Assembly (NCBI GenBank): GCA_020634575.1
Contig: JACKBM010000032.1
Coordinates: 9,501-73,500, forward strand
Direction of reading: 5' to 3'
DNA length: 64,000 bases
DNA from: Ardenticatenales bacterium
Lineage (GTDB): Bacteria; Chloroflexota; Anaerolineae; Promineifilales; Promineifilaceae
The notes below the pieces were generated by a model that saw only the letters and a list, made by a program, of their open reading frames with translations, made no database searches and was not told the DNA's origin. Numbering within the stretch: the first letter of the stretch is position 1; each line of letters opens with the position of its first letter. A program made the translations under genes and the position numbers. This document shows, one piece after another, positions 26,670 to 35,058 of this stretch.

Positions 26670-27311
26670 TCAGCTCAATGGCGTCGGCACAATCTTGAAG
26701 ACGCAGGACTCTGCGCCCGTCGCGCTACAGGCGATCTCCTCAACCAGGAATTCATCGCCCCCGCTGGCCCAATGCAGCCCCTCCTGCAATACCCCAACGG
26801 CAGTATGGCAGATTGGCCCTTCACTCCGCCGCCCCCAGCAAACCGGGTTGCGGTCGATATAATACAAATGATGGTCCGTAAAGGATTCCACCCGCGTGAT
26901 CTGATCGCTAAACTGGTTAAAAATCCGGGCCAACAATGGCAGCCCAATCTTGATCTTGGTCGATAACGGCAGCACCCGAAAGGCCAGATCCGTCACGCCG
27001 ACCAGCGGACCAAACAGCTTCAGCCCACGCGCAAAGGCCAGCCGGCCGCTCTGCGTCGCCAGCCGTTGCCCGCCACGCGGCCCGTAGGCCAGGTCCAGAC
27101 CCAGGTTCAGGTTGGAGAAATCGGCAAAATTGAAGGCACGCTCCAGATCGTCCGGTGGTAGCGCATCAATGAAGCGCGGCAACTCCACCAGGTTTAGCAG
27201 CGCATTCAAGCCGCTCTCACCAAGCAATTCCCGCAACGCCTCCAGATAGAGACGTCCTATTCGGTTGGGGTAGTAGTAAATACTAGGCGCGACTAATTGG
27301 CTCTCAGTCAC
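26670..27311 (-). CDS. V4R-domain (4-vinyl reductase-like) protein
   Basis: The 213-residue product ends in a segment (about 165-208) with CHTAVGVLQEGLHWASGGDEF and EEIACSATGAESCVFKI, matching the V4R small-molecule binding domain with its closing Cys residues. The N-terminal part (YYPNRIGRLYLEALRELLGESGL) also occurs in such proteins. V4R domains bind hydrocarbons or tetrapyrrole-like ligands and are often sensors. No bacteriochlorophyll genes are nearby, so a photosynthetic role is not supported. The start is GTG at 27311 with a weak ribosome site. The degenerate GGDEF regulator is encoded 137 bases downstream on the same strand. Confidence 0.75.
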   Translation of the reverse strand: MTESQLVAPSIYYYPNRIGRLYLEALRELLGESGLNALLNLVELPRFIDALPPDDLERAFNFADFSNLNLGLDLAYGPRGGQRLATQSGRLAFARGLKLFGPLVGVTDLAFRVLPLSTKIKIGLPLLARIFNQFSDQITRVESFTDHHLYYIDRNPVCWGRRSEGPICHTAVGVLQEGLHWASGGDEFLVEEIACSATGAESCVFKIVPTPLS

Positions 27312-27491
27312 AGGCTAACACCATCTATCGGCTCTGACCGACGCTAAATCGACCACAGTATAACAGATTTGTCGAGCAGTCGTCAGTAAATCCTCTAATA
27401 CCTTAGCCCTATATCGCTTCTCGCTTTTGCTAACCTTGTTGATACAATCAGCTTTGCGCAATCGCGACCACTTGTCGGCAAGGATACCGGT

Positions 27492-28799
27492 ATGGCTCAA
27501 GGCACGATGATCTTTCCCCCCGATTTTCGCTGGGGAACCGCTACAGCATCCTTCCAGGTAGAAGGCCATACAACCAACAGCGATTGGTGGGCCTGGGAAC
27601 AGGAACCCGGCCGCATCCTCCACAATCAGCGCTCTGGCCAGGCCTGCAACTGGTGGGAAGATGCCGAGGCTGACCTGGATCGCGCCGCGGCCCTCGGTAA
27701 TAACGCCCATCGCCTTTCTGTTGAATGGAGCCGCATCGAGCCGGAGCCCAGCGTCTTCGACAAAGAAGCCCTTAACCGCTACCGTGAGATCCTGCAGGCG
27801 ATGATCGCCCGTGGCCTGGAGCCGATGGTCACCCTGCACCATTTCTCCAACCCGCTCTGGCTGGCTGAAAAAGGGGATTTCACCTCCGGCCTCGTCGTCG
27901 ATTACTTCCGGCGCTATGTCGCTCAGGTGGTCGCCGCCCTGGGCGACCTGGTCAGCAAATGGATCACCATCAACGAACCGATGGTTTACGTCTACATGCG
28001 CCATATGCGGGGTGTCTATCCGGCGACGGCCACTGGCTACGGCACCGCTTTTCGCGTCATCCGCAATCTGCTGCGCAGCCATGCCGCCGCCTACCATGCC
28101 ATCAAAGAAGGGCAGCCGGCCGCCCAGGTCGGCATCGCCAAATATGTACCGGTCATGCAAAATCGGCCGGGCAGCAACTTCCTCAGCACCCCCTGGCGCC
28201 GCTGGCTTAATTACCTGTTTAATGATTTATGGTTGAATGGGATGGTTTCCGGCCGGTTCGCCTTCCCCCTCGGTCGCCAATCTATTCCCCACCTCAAGAA
28301 CAGCTTCGACTTCCTCGGCGTCAACTATTACTCCCGCTGGTACATCAGCTTCCCGCGCCTGGTAACGCAGGATTGGGGGCCGGATGCCGTCGTAAGCGAC
28401 GGGGATTTTAGCGAGGTCTACCCGGCCGGTATGTTCAGCGCCATCAAATGGGCCAACCGCTTCAACAAACCGATCTACATCACCGAAAATGGCCTGCCCG
28501 ACCATGACGATGACCTGCGCCCCGGCTTCATCCTCACCCATTTGCGCGAGGTCTGGCGCGCCGTCAGCTTCTGCTTCCCCGTCATGGGCTATTATCATTG
28601 GACGCTGGTGGACAATTTTGAATGGGACCGCGGCTGGACTCAGCGCTTCGGCCTCTACGGCCTGGATGAAACGACCGGCGCACGGTTCGAACGCCCCAGT
28701 GCTCGCCTCTACAAAGAAATCTGCCAGAGCCGCAGCGTCACCAGCCAGATGGTCCAGCAATACGCCCCCCACCTCATGCCGGCCCTGTTTCCTGATTAA
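27492..28799 (+). CDS. Glycoside hydrolase family 1 (beta-glucosidase-like)
   Basis: The 435-residue product is a full-length GH1 enzyme. FPPDFRWGTATASFQVEG opens the TIM barrel, TINEPMVYV holds the acid/base Glu (E162), and PIYITENGLPD holds the nucleophile Glu (E332); the aglycone-site WTLVDNFEWDRGW is also present. It should hydrolyse beta-glucosides or beta-galactosides in the cytosol, as there is no signal peptide. TACAAT at 27443-27448 may be its -10. It is divergent from the V4R gene and convergent with aroE. Confidence 0.92.
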   Translation: MAQGTMIFPPDFRWGTATASFQVEGHTTNSDWWAWEQEPGRILHNQRSGQACNWWEDAEADLDRAAALGNNAHRLSVEWSRIEPEPSVFDKEALNRYREILQAMIARGLEPMVTLHHFSNPLWLAEKGDFTSGLVVDYFRRYVAQVVAALGDLVSKWITINEPMVYVYMRHMRGVYPATATGYGTAFRVIRNLLRSHAAAYHAIKEGQPAAQVGIAKYVPVMQNRPGSNFLSTPWRRWLNYLFNDLWLNGMVSGRFAFPLGRQSIPHLKNSFDFLGVNYYSRWYISFPRLVTQDWGPDAVVSDGDFSEVYPAGMFSAIKWANRFNKPIYITENGLPDHDDDLRPGFILTHLREVWRAVSFCFPVMGYYHWTLVDNFEWDRGWTQRFGLYGLDETTGARFERPSARLYKEICQSRSVTSQMVQQYAPHLMPALFPD

Positions 28800-28815
28800 T
28801 CGAACCGAAAACAGA

Positions 28816-29673
28816 CTATTTGCTGTCTGCCAGGCATTCAGCCCTGCGAACAGCCGCCATCATCACCGCCACATCCGGCGTGACGCCTGTCCAGATGTGA
28901 AACGCCTCCGCGCCCTGGTGAATCAACATCCCCAGACCGCCCTGAACGGCGCCGCCCGCCGCGGCCACCTGACGCATCAGCTCGGTTTCAGCGGGATTGT
29001 AGACGAGGTCGTAGAGGCGCACCTTGGCGGGAAATGCGGCCCCGGCCGGCCACGGCGTTGTCCCTTCGTGCGGGTGCATGCCGGCGGCGGTGCAGTTGAT
29101 GATGAGTTCAGCCGGGTAAGCGCCCGCCGTCGCCAGGTCGCCTGCCGCCAGGACCGGCCGGTCCAGATACGGCACCAACGTCGTCACCAGCGCCTCAGCC
29201 TGCTCCGGCCGGCGCGCCAGCACCGTCACCCGCCGCGCCGTTTGCGCCAGCGCATAGGCGATGGCCCGGGCGGAACCACCGGCGCCGAGCACCAGGACAT
29301 CCAGACCGGCCGGATCCCAACGCAAATCCGCCAAAAACCCACGCCAGTCCGTATTAAAGCCGCTCGTCCGGCCTGTTTCCGCGTCAACCAGAATGGTGTT
29401 TACCGCCCCAATGGCCGCCGCCGCCGGGTCGATCGTGTCCAGGTGCGGCATAACCGCCTGCTTGTGCGGCACCGTCACATTCACACCGCGCAGACCCAGG
29501 GCCGCCAATCCATTCACCGCCGCTTCCACGCGCGCCGGCTGCACGGGAAAGCCCACATAAACCAGGTCCAGCCCCGCCGCGGCGGCTGCCGCATTGTGCA
29601 TCGCCGGGCTGAAGCTGTGACCGATCGGCCAGCCGAGCAGGCCAACCACTGTCGTTTTGGCGGAAATGGTCAT
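28816..29673 (-). CDS. aroE: Shikimate 5-dehydrogenase
   Basis: The 285-residue product has GWPIGHSFSPAMHN for shikimate binding, NVTVPHKQAV with the catalytic Lys, NTDWRGF with the partner Asp, and the NADP loop LGAGGSARAIAYAL. It reduces 3-dehydroshikimate in aromatic amino acid synthesis. The ATG at 29673 is used because the conserved GLLGWPIGHS begins a dozen residues later; a longer frame would overlap aroA and carries no similarity. It starts eight bases after the aroA stop, so aroA-aroE form an operon. Confidence 0.95.
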   Translation of the reverse strand: MTISAKTTVVGLLGWPIGHSFSPAMHNAAAAAAGLDLVYVGFPVQPARVEAAVNGLAALGLRGVNVTVPHKQAVMPHLDTIDPAAAAIGAVNTILVDAETGRTSGFNTDWRGFLADLRWDPAGLDVLVLGAGGSARAIAYALAQTARRVTVLARRPEQAEALVTTLVPYLDRPVLAAGDLATAGAYPAELIINCTAAGMHPHEGTTPWPAGAAFPAKVRLYDLVYNPAETELMRQVAAAGGAVQGGLGMLIHQGAEAFHIWTGVTPDVAVMMAAVRRAECLADSK

Positions 29674-29681
29674 GGGTTGAA

Positions 29682-31007
29682 TCAGGCCCAGCGCATGTTG
29701 GCGCCTAACGCCTGCATCGTCTCGACAAAACCGGGGAAGCTGTCGGCGATACAACCGGCGTCCAGCACCGTCGTCGGGCCGCTGGCCACCAGGCCAGCCA
29801 CGGCCAGGCACATGCCCAGCCGGTGATCGTCGTGGCTGTCTACCTCGCCACCATGCGGCCGGATCGGCCCGTGAATAGTGAACCCATCGGGCGCTTCTTC
29901 GACCGGGACACCCATTTTGCGCAGTTCGCCAGCCAGCACGCCGATCCGATCCACTTCCTTGACGCGCAGCTCCGCCGCATCCCGCACAGTTGTTGCCCCG
30001 GCAGCCTGCGTCGCAGCCACGGCCAGGATCGGCATCTCGTCAATCGCCCGCACCACAACAGCCCCTTCTGCGGTCGTGGCGTGGAGTTCGTTGAATTGGA
30101 TGGTGAGGTCTCCGGCCGGTTCCCCACCCGTGACCACCTCATTGCGCAACGTCATGGCGGCCCCCATCTGGGCCAGCAGTTCGTTAATGCCGGTGCGGGT
30201 TTCGTTGAGACCCACGTTGGTGATGGTGACCTCAGAGTGGGGCACAATGGCCGCCGCGATCAGGGGGAAGGCGGCTGAAGAGATATCAGCCGGCACAGTC
30301 ATATCTAGCGGCTGCAAGCCGAAGTTATCCAGCGGTCCTTCCAGCCCAATCCAGCCATCCTCTGTGATGGTGAGCTCAACGCCCATCGCCGTCAGGATCC
30401 GCTCGGTGTGGTCGCGGGCCGGGCCAGGCTGGTGGACGCGGGTTCGGCCGCGGGCGTAGAGGCCAGCCAGAAGCATGGCGCTCTTCACCTGGGCGCTGGC
30501 CACCGGCATCTCATAATCGACACCCACCAGCTCTGCTGGTTCGATACGCATCGGCGCCTTGCCATCCGTCGCGCTGATTTTAGCGCCCATCACGCGCAGT
30601 GGGTTCACAATCCGGCCCATCGGCCGGGCCCGCAGCTGCGCGCTACCGTCCAGGGTGACCGGGAACCGCTGGCCCACCATGAGACCAGCCGCCAGCCGGA
30701 TGCCCGTCCCCGCATTGACAAAATCCAGCGGCGCCGCCGGCGGCTGCAGCCCGTGCAACCCCTGGCCATGAATCACCAGGTCCCAATCCTGGGCCGAATT
30801 CTGCACGGTGCCGATGGGCACGCCCATGTTCTGGAAGCAATTCAGCGTGGCTAATGTGTCACCGGCCGGTAACCAGCGCCGGATCACATTCTTCCCTGCC
30901 GCCAGCGATCCCAACATCACCGCCCGATGGCTGATCGACTTGTCCCCCGGAACCGTAATCGTCCCCCGCAACGGCGTCCGCTGCGGTTCAACCAGCAACT
31001 TTTTCAT
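29682..31007 (-). CDS. aroA: 5-enolpyruvylshikimate-3-phosphate synthase
   Basis: The 441-residue product has GTITVPGDKSISHRAVML at the start, NAGTGIRLAAGL, the phosphoenolpyruvate-site Arg region AQLRARPMGRI, and the C-terminal VKEVDRIGVLAGELRKMG and DDHRLGMCLAVAG. It transfers enolpyruvyl from PEP to shikimate-3-phosphate. The glycine loop reads NAGTGIR, with Thr where many bacteria have Asn-Ala-Gly-Thr-Ala. It is followed by aroE in an operon. Two dispersed repeat types lie between it and the SEC-C gene upstream. Confidence 0.95.
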   Translation of the reverse strand: MKKLLVEPQRTPLRGTITVPGDKSISHRAVMLGSLAAGKNVIRRWLPAGDTLATLNCFQNMGVPIGTVQNSAQDWDLVIHGQGLHGLQPPAAPLDFVNAGTGIRLAAGLMVGQRFPVTLDGSAQLRARPMGRIVNPLRVMGAKISATDGKAPMRIEPAELVGVDYEMPVASAQVKSAMLLAGLYARGRTRVHQPGPARDHTERILTAMGVELTITEDGWIGLEGPLDNFGLQPLDMTVPADISSAAFPLIAAAIVPHSEVTITNVGLNETRTGINELLAQMGAAMTLRNEVVTGGEPAGDLTIQFNELHATTAEGAVVVRAIDEMPILAVAATQAAGATTVRDAAELRVKEVDRIGVLAGELRKMGVPVEEAPDGFTIHGPIRPHGGEVDSHDDHRLGMCLAVAGLVASGPTTVLDAGCIADSFPGFVETMQALGANMRWA

Positions 31008-31077
31008 TCCTCTCTCCCAGAATCATTGCCGCGAATGGCGCTAATTTACGCAAAGGGTATTCAAATCCAGCACTCTG

Positions 31078-31195
31078 TCACCCTGAGCACAGCGAAGGGG
31101 CAGCAAAGCACCTCTTTTCTTGCCGCAGATTGCGCAGATTTTTGGGATTTTGAGTTCGCGAAGGCAACATCTGTGAAATCTGCGACATCTGCGGC
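31078..31195. repeat. Dispersed repeats: CTGAGCACAGCGAAG and GCCGCAGAT inverted element
   Basis: CCTGAGCACAGCGAAG occurs near 31081-31097. A separate element has imperfect 20-base inverted ends (31122-31141 and 31176-31195, outer GCCGCAGAT). The same two repeat types meet again at 46584-46738. Confidence 0.7.
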
Positions 31196-31205
31196 AAAAA
31201 CTGCC

Positions 31206-32042
31206 TCAACGACGGCGGCCGCTCATGCGGCGGGCCAGCATACGGGTGGCGCGGCGGACAGCGTCATCATCCCGCTCCGGGTCCAGCCGGGCGACCGGCG
31301 GCCGGCCGACCCGCTCCGCCTCGGCCAGCGCGTGGTGAATGAACAGCACATTGTGCTGCCGCATAAACTGCTCATGCGTCCCATCCGGATTATCGGCCAG
31401 GAACTGCTCTTTGGCGGCGGCAAATTTCTCTTTGACGTCCGTAATTTCGTCTTTGGGCAAATAGGCGGCAGTCGTGGAGAACTGTTGGTTCTCGCGCATC
31501 GGCACCACCCGGGCCAGGATCACTTCGCCCACATCGACGTTGCCGCGCCCATTGCTGGCGTAGACATCCAGCTCTTCGTCGGTCAAGTAGTCCCGCAGGT
31601 GCAGTGTCTGGCCATCGTAGCCGATTAGCTCATAGCCACCGGCCGGTGCCGCTTCCTGCCAGGCCGCCAGCAGCTCCCGCTGCGCCTCAGACAACTCGTC
31701 CGCCTGTTGCTCGGCGTACACATCGATCAGGCGCGGCTGGCCCTCATGCTGGTAGTCAAAAACAAACCAGTCGAAGAAGCGCAACGCCTCATTTTCCGCC
31801 ATCTCATCGGCATTTTCGATGGTGTACATCCCATTCCAATAATGGGCCAGGCCGGCAGCAAACGCCTCTTCATACTCTGCCCCACGGGCAAACTTCAGCA
31901 TATCCTGGCGTAGAAACTTCACCGCCATGGCATGAGCCACACGGGAGCGCTCCTTCTCCTTATCCTCAGCCATATGGCACTTCTTGTACTTCAGGCCACT
32001 ACCACAATAACACGGGTCATTCCGACCAACCTTCTCATCCAT
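31206..32042 (-). CDS. SEC-C motif protein
   Basis: The 278-residue product begins with VGRNDPCYCGSGLKYKKCH, a zinc-binding SEC-C motif (Cys11, Cys13, Cys22, His23) like that at the SecA C-terminus. The remaining 250 residues are acidic and mostly helical, with no recognised enzyme motif. Free-standing SEC-C proteins are thought to associate with ribosomes or SecB-like partners, but this is not proven for this one. ATG 32042 is chosen because the motif starts four residues later; a longer frame would run into an inverted repeat. The C-terminus is very basic (MLARRMSGRRR). Confidence 0.8.
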   Translation of the reverse strand: MDEKVGRNDPCYCGSGLKYKKCHMAEDKEKERSRVAHAMAVKFLRQDMLKFARGAEYEEAFAAGLAHYWNGMYTIENADEMAENEALRFFDWFVFDYQHEGQPRLIDVYAEQQADELSEAQRELLAAWQEAAPAGGYELIGYDGQTLHLRDYLTDEELDVYASNGRGNVDVGEVILARVVPMRENQQFSTTAAYLPKDEITDVKEKFAAAKEQFLADNPDGTHEQFMRQHNVLFIHHALAEAERVGRPPVARLDPERDDDAVRRATRMLARRMSGRRR

Positions 32043-32063
32043 AAGCACACCTTTTGGGAAGTA

Positions 32064-32162
32064 GCCACGGATTAACACAGATACTTCGCTGCTCTCAGCA
32101 CAAGTCTTACACGGATTCCTTTCTTCCAGAAAAATCCTGCCAAATCCGTGTTAATCCGTGGC
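32064..32162. repeat. Inverted-repeat element with GCCACGGATTAACAC ends
   Basis: A 15-base perfect inverted terminal repeat (32064-32078 and 32148-32162) encloses about 70 bases, with a further internal ACACGGATT copy. This looks like a short non-autonomous mobile or REPIN-like element lying between the SEC-C and HAD genes. Confidence 0.75.
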
Positions 32163-32171
32163 AAAGACTCT

Positions 32172-32936
32172 TTATTTTTCGAGTTCGTCGAGGATGGGCA
32201 GGAGTTCTGTCATGCGCTCGACGGTGTGATCCGGCCGGATATCGTCCAGGTGACGATCCAGACCAGCCGGGAAATGAAACACAGAATGCATCCCCACATC
32301 ATTCGCGCCGGCAATATCATGCTGGGGCGAATCGCCCACAAACACAGCCCGTTCCGGCATCGTCTTAAGCAAACCAAGCATCCGCCAGAAAACGGCCGGG
32401 TGTGGCTTCAGCCAACCGGTCTCGCCGGACGTAATTGCCTCGTCCAGGTATTCGCCAAAGGCGAAGTAATCCAGTTCCGGCTGCCGCATCCACATCGGGA
32501 AATAGGCATTTGTCACCAGCCCCACCTTGTACCCGCGCTGCTTCAGCTCCTTCAGCACCGGGATCGTATCTGGGAAAATTGTGACCCCGTCCACGACACC
32601 CCAATCATAAGCCTTGAGCAACGCCGGCATATCCACCTCGTCGGCGACCACACCGGCCTGAAGCAAAGCAGAGCGCATCACGTGCAGGAAATTCGGGCTG
32701 CGCCAGCCGTTGTCCTTGGCCGTCCGCCAGGAATTCTCCGAATGATGGCTGAAGATCTGAAAGAACTCTGCCTGGCTGACCGGCACCAGGTGCCCAGCTG
32801 ATTGCAAATAATGATAGGCCCGGCCCACCTTCGGCTCATGGATTTCCAACCAATGTTTGGTCTGGTTCCGCCAATCAATCAGCGTATCATCCATGTCAAA
32901 AATCACAGCATCTATTTTCTTGTCATTGCGAGGCAT
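32172..32936 (-). CDS. HAD-superfamily phosphatase
   Basis: The 254-residue product has all four HAD motifs: FDMDDTLID (nucleophile Asp14 and Asp16), VTNAY with the motif II Thr, the Lys in WLKPHPAVF, and VGDSPQHDIAGAND. A helical cap between motifs I and II makes it a C1-type, phosphoglycolate phosphatase-like enzyme. The substrate is unknown. ATG 32936 is preferred over an in-frame TTG 12 bases earlier. It lies 63 bases from the DUF368 gene upstream, possibly the same transcript. Confidence 0.85.
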   Translation of the reverse strand: MPRNDKKIDAVIFDMDDTLIDWRNQTKHWLEIHEPKVGRAYHYLQSAGHLVPVSQAEFFQIFSHHSENSWRTAKDNGWRSPNFLHVMRSALLQAGVVADEVDMPALLKAYDWGVVDGVTIFPDTIPVLKELKQRGYKVGLVTNAYFPMWMRQPELDYFAFGEYLDEAITSGETGWLKPHPAVFWRMLGLLKTMPERAVFVGDSPQHDIAGANDVGMHSVFHFPAGLDRHLDDIRPDHTVERMTELLPILDELEK

Positions 32937-32999
32937 ATTCTTTCCCAAATCATAAAGGCGCGGGATGTTACCGATTTAAGCAACCCGGCCCGCTACTTC

Positions 33000-33998
33000 T
33001 CAGCTATTTTCTTTGCGATTGGCCAGATAATCCAGTAACAGGACGGCCAGCGCCCCTGCCGCCATCAACCCAATCGCCAGGCCGATCTGCCCGGCCGAAT
33101 AATCTGTCAGCGCCGGCAGCACATTTTGCTGCACCACCGGGAATGGCTCCCCATGGCTATCCAGCATCGTCTCCAGGGTCACCTTCCACGGCCAGATCTT
33201 GCGCAGGCTACCAATCATCAGTCCGGTCAGGATGGCAACCGTCATATTGTGGTATCGCTTGAACAGCCAGCTAAACAGTTGGGCAAAGGTCACAATCCCG
33301 ACCGCCGCGCCGGCCCCGACCGAAACGATGGTCGTCAGGGCATCGCCACTGAAATTGCCATCGGTCAGCTGGTTGACCGCCCCCAGCACAAATTGGTATT
33401 TCCCCAACAAAACCAGCACAAAAGCACCGGAAACGCCCGGCAACACCATGGCACAGATCGCCAGCGCCCCACTCAGGAAGAGAAACCAGGCCGCATTCGG
33501 CGTCTGCGCCGGCACCAACCCCACCAGGATGAAGGCGCCCAGCGCCGCCAGAGCCAGCATCCCAATGACCAGTGGTGTCCATTCTTCCACCCGTCGGGCC
33601 ACCAGCACCACGCTGGCCAGCACCAGGCCAAAGAAGAAGCTCCACAGATAAACCGGCTGGTTCAGCAGGAGATATTCCAGCCCACGTGACAATGTCAGGA
33701 TAGAAATGCCAATCCCTGTAGCCACAGCGACCAGAAATGGCCAGTTGAGCAACCGCTCCGCCTGCCGGATGTTGAACGATGTTACCGCCTTGAGAAAATC
33801 CCGATCGCCAACCTTCTTAATGGAATTGATCAGCTCTTCATAAATGCCGAGGATGAACGCCATCGTCCCGCCGGAAACGCCTGGGACAATGTCAGAGGCG
33901 CCCATCGCCATGCCCCGGAGCACCAGGCCGAGGTATTGTTGCGGCGTCCTTGCCTTGCGGCTCCCGTCAGCCGCCGGTTCAGCTTTGGTTTTTACCAT
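33000..33998 (-). CDS. DUF368 membrane protein (PopT-type polyprenyl-phosphate translocase family)
   Basis: The 332-residue product has about eight or nine membrane helices and the two related glycine-rich motifs of DUF368, GASDIVPGVSGGTMAF and MVLPGVSGAFVLVLLGKY, which reflect an internal repeat. Other members of this family have been shown to recycle undecaprenyl phosphate across the membrane for cell-envelope synthesis; that role is inferred by family here. The N-terminal 20 residues are basic and cytosolic. It fits a genome region rich in polyprenyl-linked glycosyltransferases, though it is not next to them. Confidence 0.85.
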   Translation of the reverse strand: MVKTKAEPAADGSRKARTPQQYLGLVLRGMAMGASDIVPGVSGGTMAFILGIYEELINSIKKVGDRDFLKAVTSFNIRQAERLLNWPFLVAVATGIGISILTLSRGLEYLLLNQPVYLWSFFFGLVLASVVLVARRVEEWTPLVIGMLALAALGAFILVGLVPAQTPNAAWFLFLSGALAICAMVLPGVSGAFVLVLLGKYQFVLGAVNQLTDGNFSGDALTTIVSVGAGAAVGIVTFAQLFSWLFKRYHNMTVAILTGLMIGSLRKIWPWKVTLETMLDSHGEPFPVVQQNVLPALTDYSAGQIGLAIGLMAAGALAVLLLDYLANRKENS

Positions 33999-34207
33999 TA
34001 CTGTTATCTCTCATTCAGCCAGTCAGGTTGGGGAAGCGGGGCCATTCTGGTCCCTTTTGCAGGATGTTGCCGGCTGCGAATTTGTGTAGGTCGTGTCAAT
34101 AATCAAAGGGCGAAATTATAGCACAGTTAGCAGCCCAACTCGCCCCCTTCATGCAGCATAATGGAAATGACCGGCCGGTCCTATGGGTAAATGCGGCCAT
34201 CAGCCGG

Positions 34208-34236
34208 ATGACACCGTCTCACCGCTCTTTTATAAT
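34208..34236 (+). promoter_or_regulatory. Promoter of kptA, probably leaderless
   Basis: ATGACA-N17-TATAAT ends eight bases before the kptA ATG at 34245, so the transcript should start within a few bases of the start codon. No Shine-Dalgarno is present. An ACCGGCCGGT palindrome lies 29 bases upstream. Confidence 0.6.
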
Positions 34237-34244
34237 GCTCCTGT

Positions 34245-34805
34245 ATGACAGACCCAAAAGAACGACGCCGGCTCAGCAAATTCCTCAGCCTGGTCCTGCG
34301 CCACAAGCCGGAAACAGTCGGGCTGGTGCTGGAGCCAGGCGGCTGGCTGCCGATTGATGATCTCATCGCCGGCGCCCGCGCTCAGGGCGTCCCGCTTGAC
34401 CGGCCAACCCTGCTCCAGATCGTCGCCGAAAACGACAAACGCCGTTTTGCCCTCAACGGCGATCAGACGAAGATCCGCGCCAGCCAGGGGCACTCCGTTC
34501 CTATCGATCTGGGCCTGATGCCCCAGCAGCCGCCGCCGCTTCTCTACCACGGCACCGCCACCCGCTTTCTGGATTCCATCAAAATCCAGGGACTTTTACC
34601 CCAGGGGCGCAACCACGTGCACCTGTCCCGGGACCAGGAGACAGCCCGCGCCGTCGGCCAGCGCTACGGCAAGCCAGTCATCCTGACGATCGACGCCGCC
34701 ACCATGTATGACAACGGCCACGCGTTTCTGGTATCCGCCAACGGCGTCTGGCTGACATTGCATGTGCCGGTCGCGTTCATCGATTTCCCCCGAACGGCCC
34801 CGTAG
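34245..34805 (+). CDS. kptA: RNA 2'-phosphotransferase (KptA/Tpt1 family)
   Basis: The 186-residue product has the Tpt1 layout: an N-terminal winged-helix part with LSLVLRHKPE (Arg19, His20), then IRASQGHS (second catalytic Arg) and LYHGTATRFLDSI and HVHLSRD with the NAD-binding Arg in the ADP-ribosyltransferase-like half. It moves an internal 2'-phosphate of RNA to NAD+. In fungi this finishes tRNA splicing; in bacteria the RNA substrate is unknown. All four catalytic positions (Arg-His-Arg-Arg) appear present. The promoter lies directly before the ATG, and it is followed by a large palindrome. Confidence 0.92.
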   Translation: MTDPKERRRLSKFLSLVLRHKPETVGLVLEPGGWLPIDDLIAGARAQGVPLDRPTLLQIVAENDKRRFALNGDQTKIRASQGHSVPIDLGLMPQQPPPLLYHGTATRFLDSIKIQGLLPQGRNHVHLSRDQETARAVGQRYGKPVILTIDAATMYDNGHAFLVSANGVWLTLHVPVAFIDFPRTAP

Positions 34806-35044
34806 AGACGCCCCGCGGGGCGTCTCCCGCAGCGACAGCCAGACCAGGCGTCATCAGGCAGCGTCAACCCATAGCCCGCAAGCGATGTGCGCCAGCAGTG
34901 TGGTTGGCGGGAGAGGCCGGGTGTCATGGCCGGCAGGAGGCGCCTGGGGTGTTGCCAGGGGGAGAGGTGGTTGGGTGCGAGACGCGCCAGCGGCATGGCC
35001 GGCGGGAGACGCGGGTGAGCGGGAGACGCGCCAGCGGCGCGTCT
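34805..35044. repeat. GAGACGC palindromic repeats after kptA
   Basis: A perfect 22-bp palindrome (34805-34826, GAGACGCC..GGCGTCTC) follows the kptA stop. A related 9-bp stem AGACGCGCC/GGCGCGTCT with AGC loop lies at 35024-35044, and GACGCGCCAGCGGC occurs once more at 34981. A third relative is at 1950-1965. The intervening 200 bases hold no recognisable gene. Confidence 0.75.
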
Positions 35045-35058
35045 TTACGGGTGGGGTG

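Noticed and set aside
26670..27311. Bacteriochlorophyll 4-vinyl reductase
   Set aside because: Only the V4R domain is shared; no photosynthesis genes are in the window.
28489..29826. Open frame of 445 codons on the forward strand
   Set aside because: It runs through the end of the GH1 gene and antisense to aroE, both of which are well supported.
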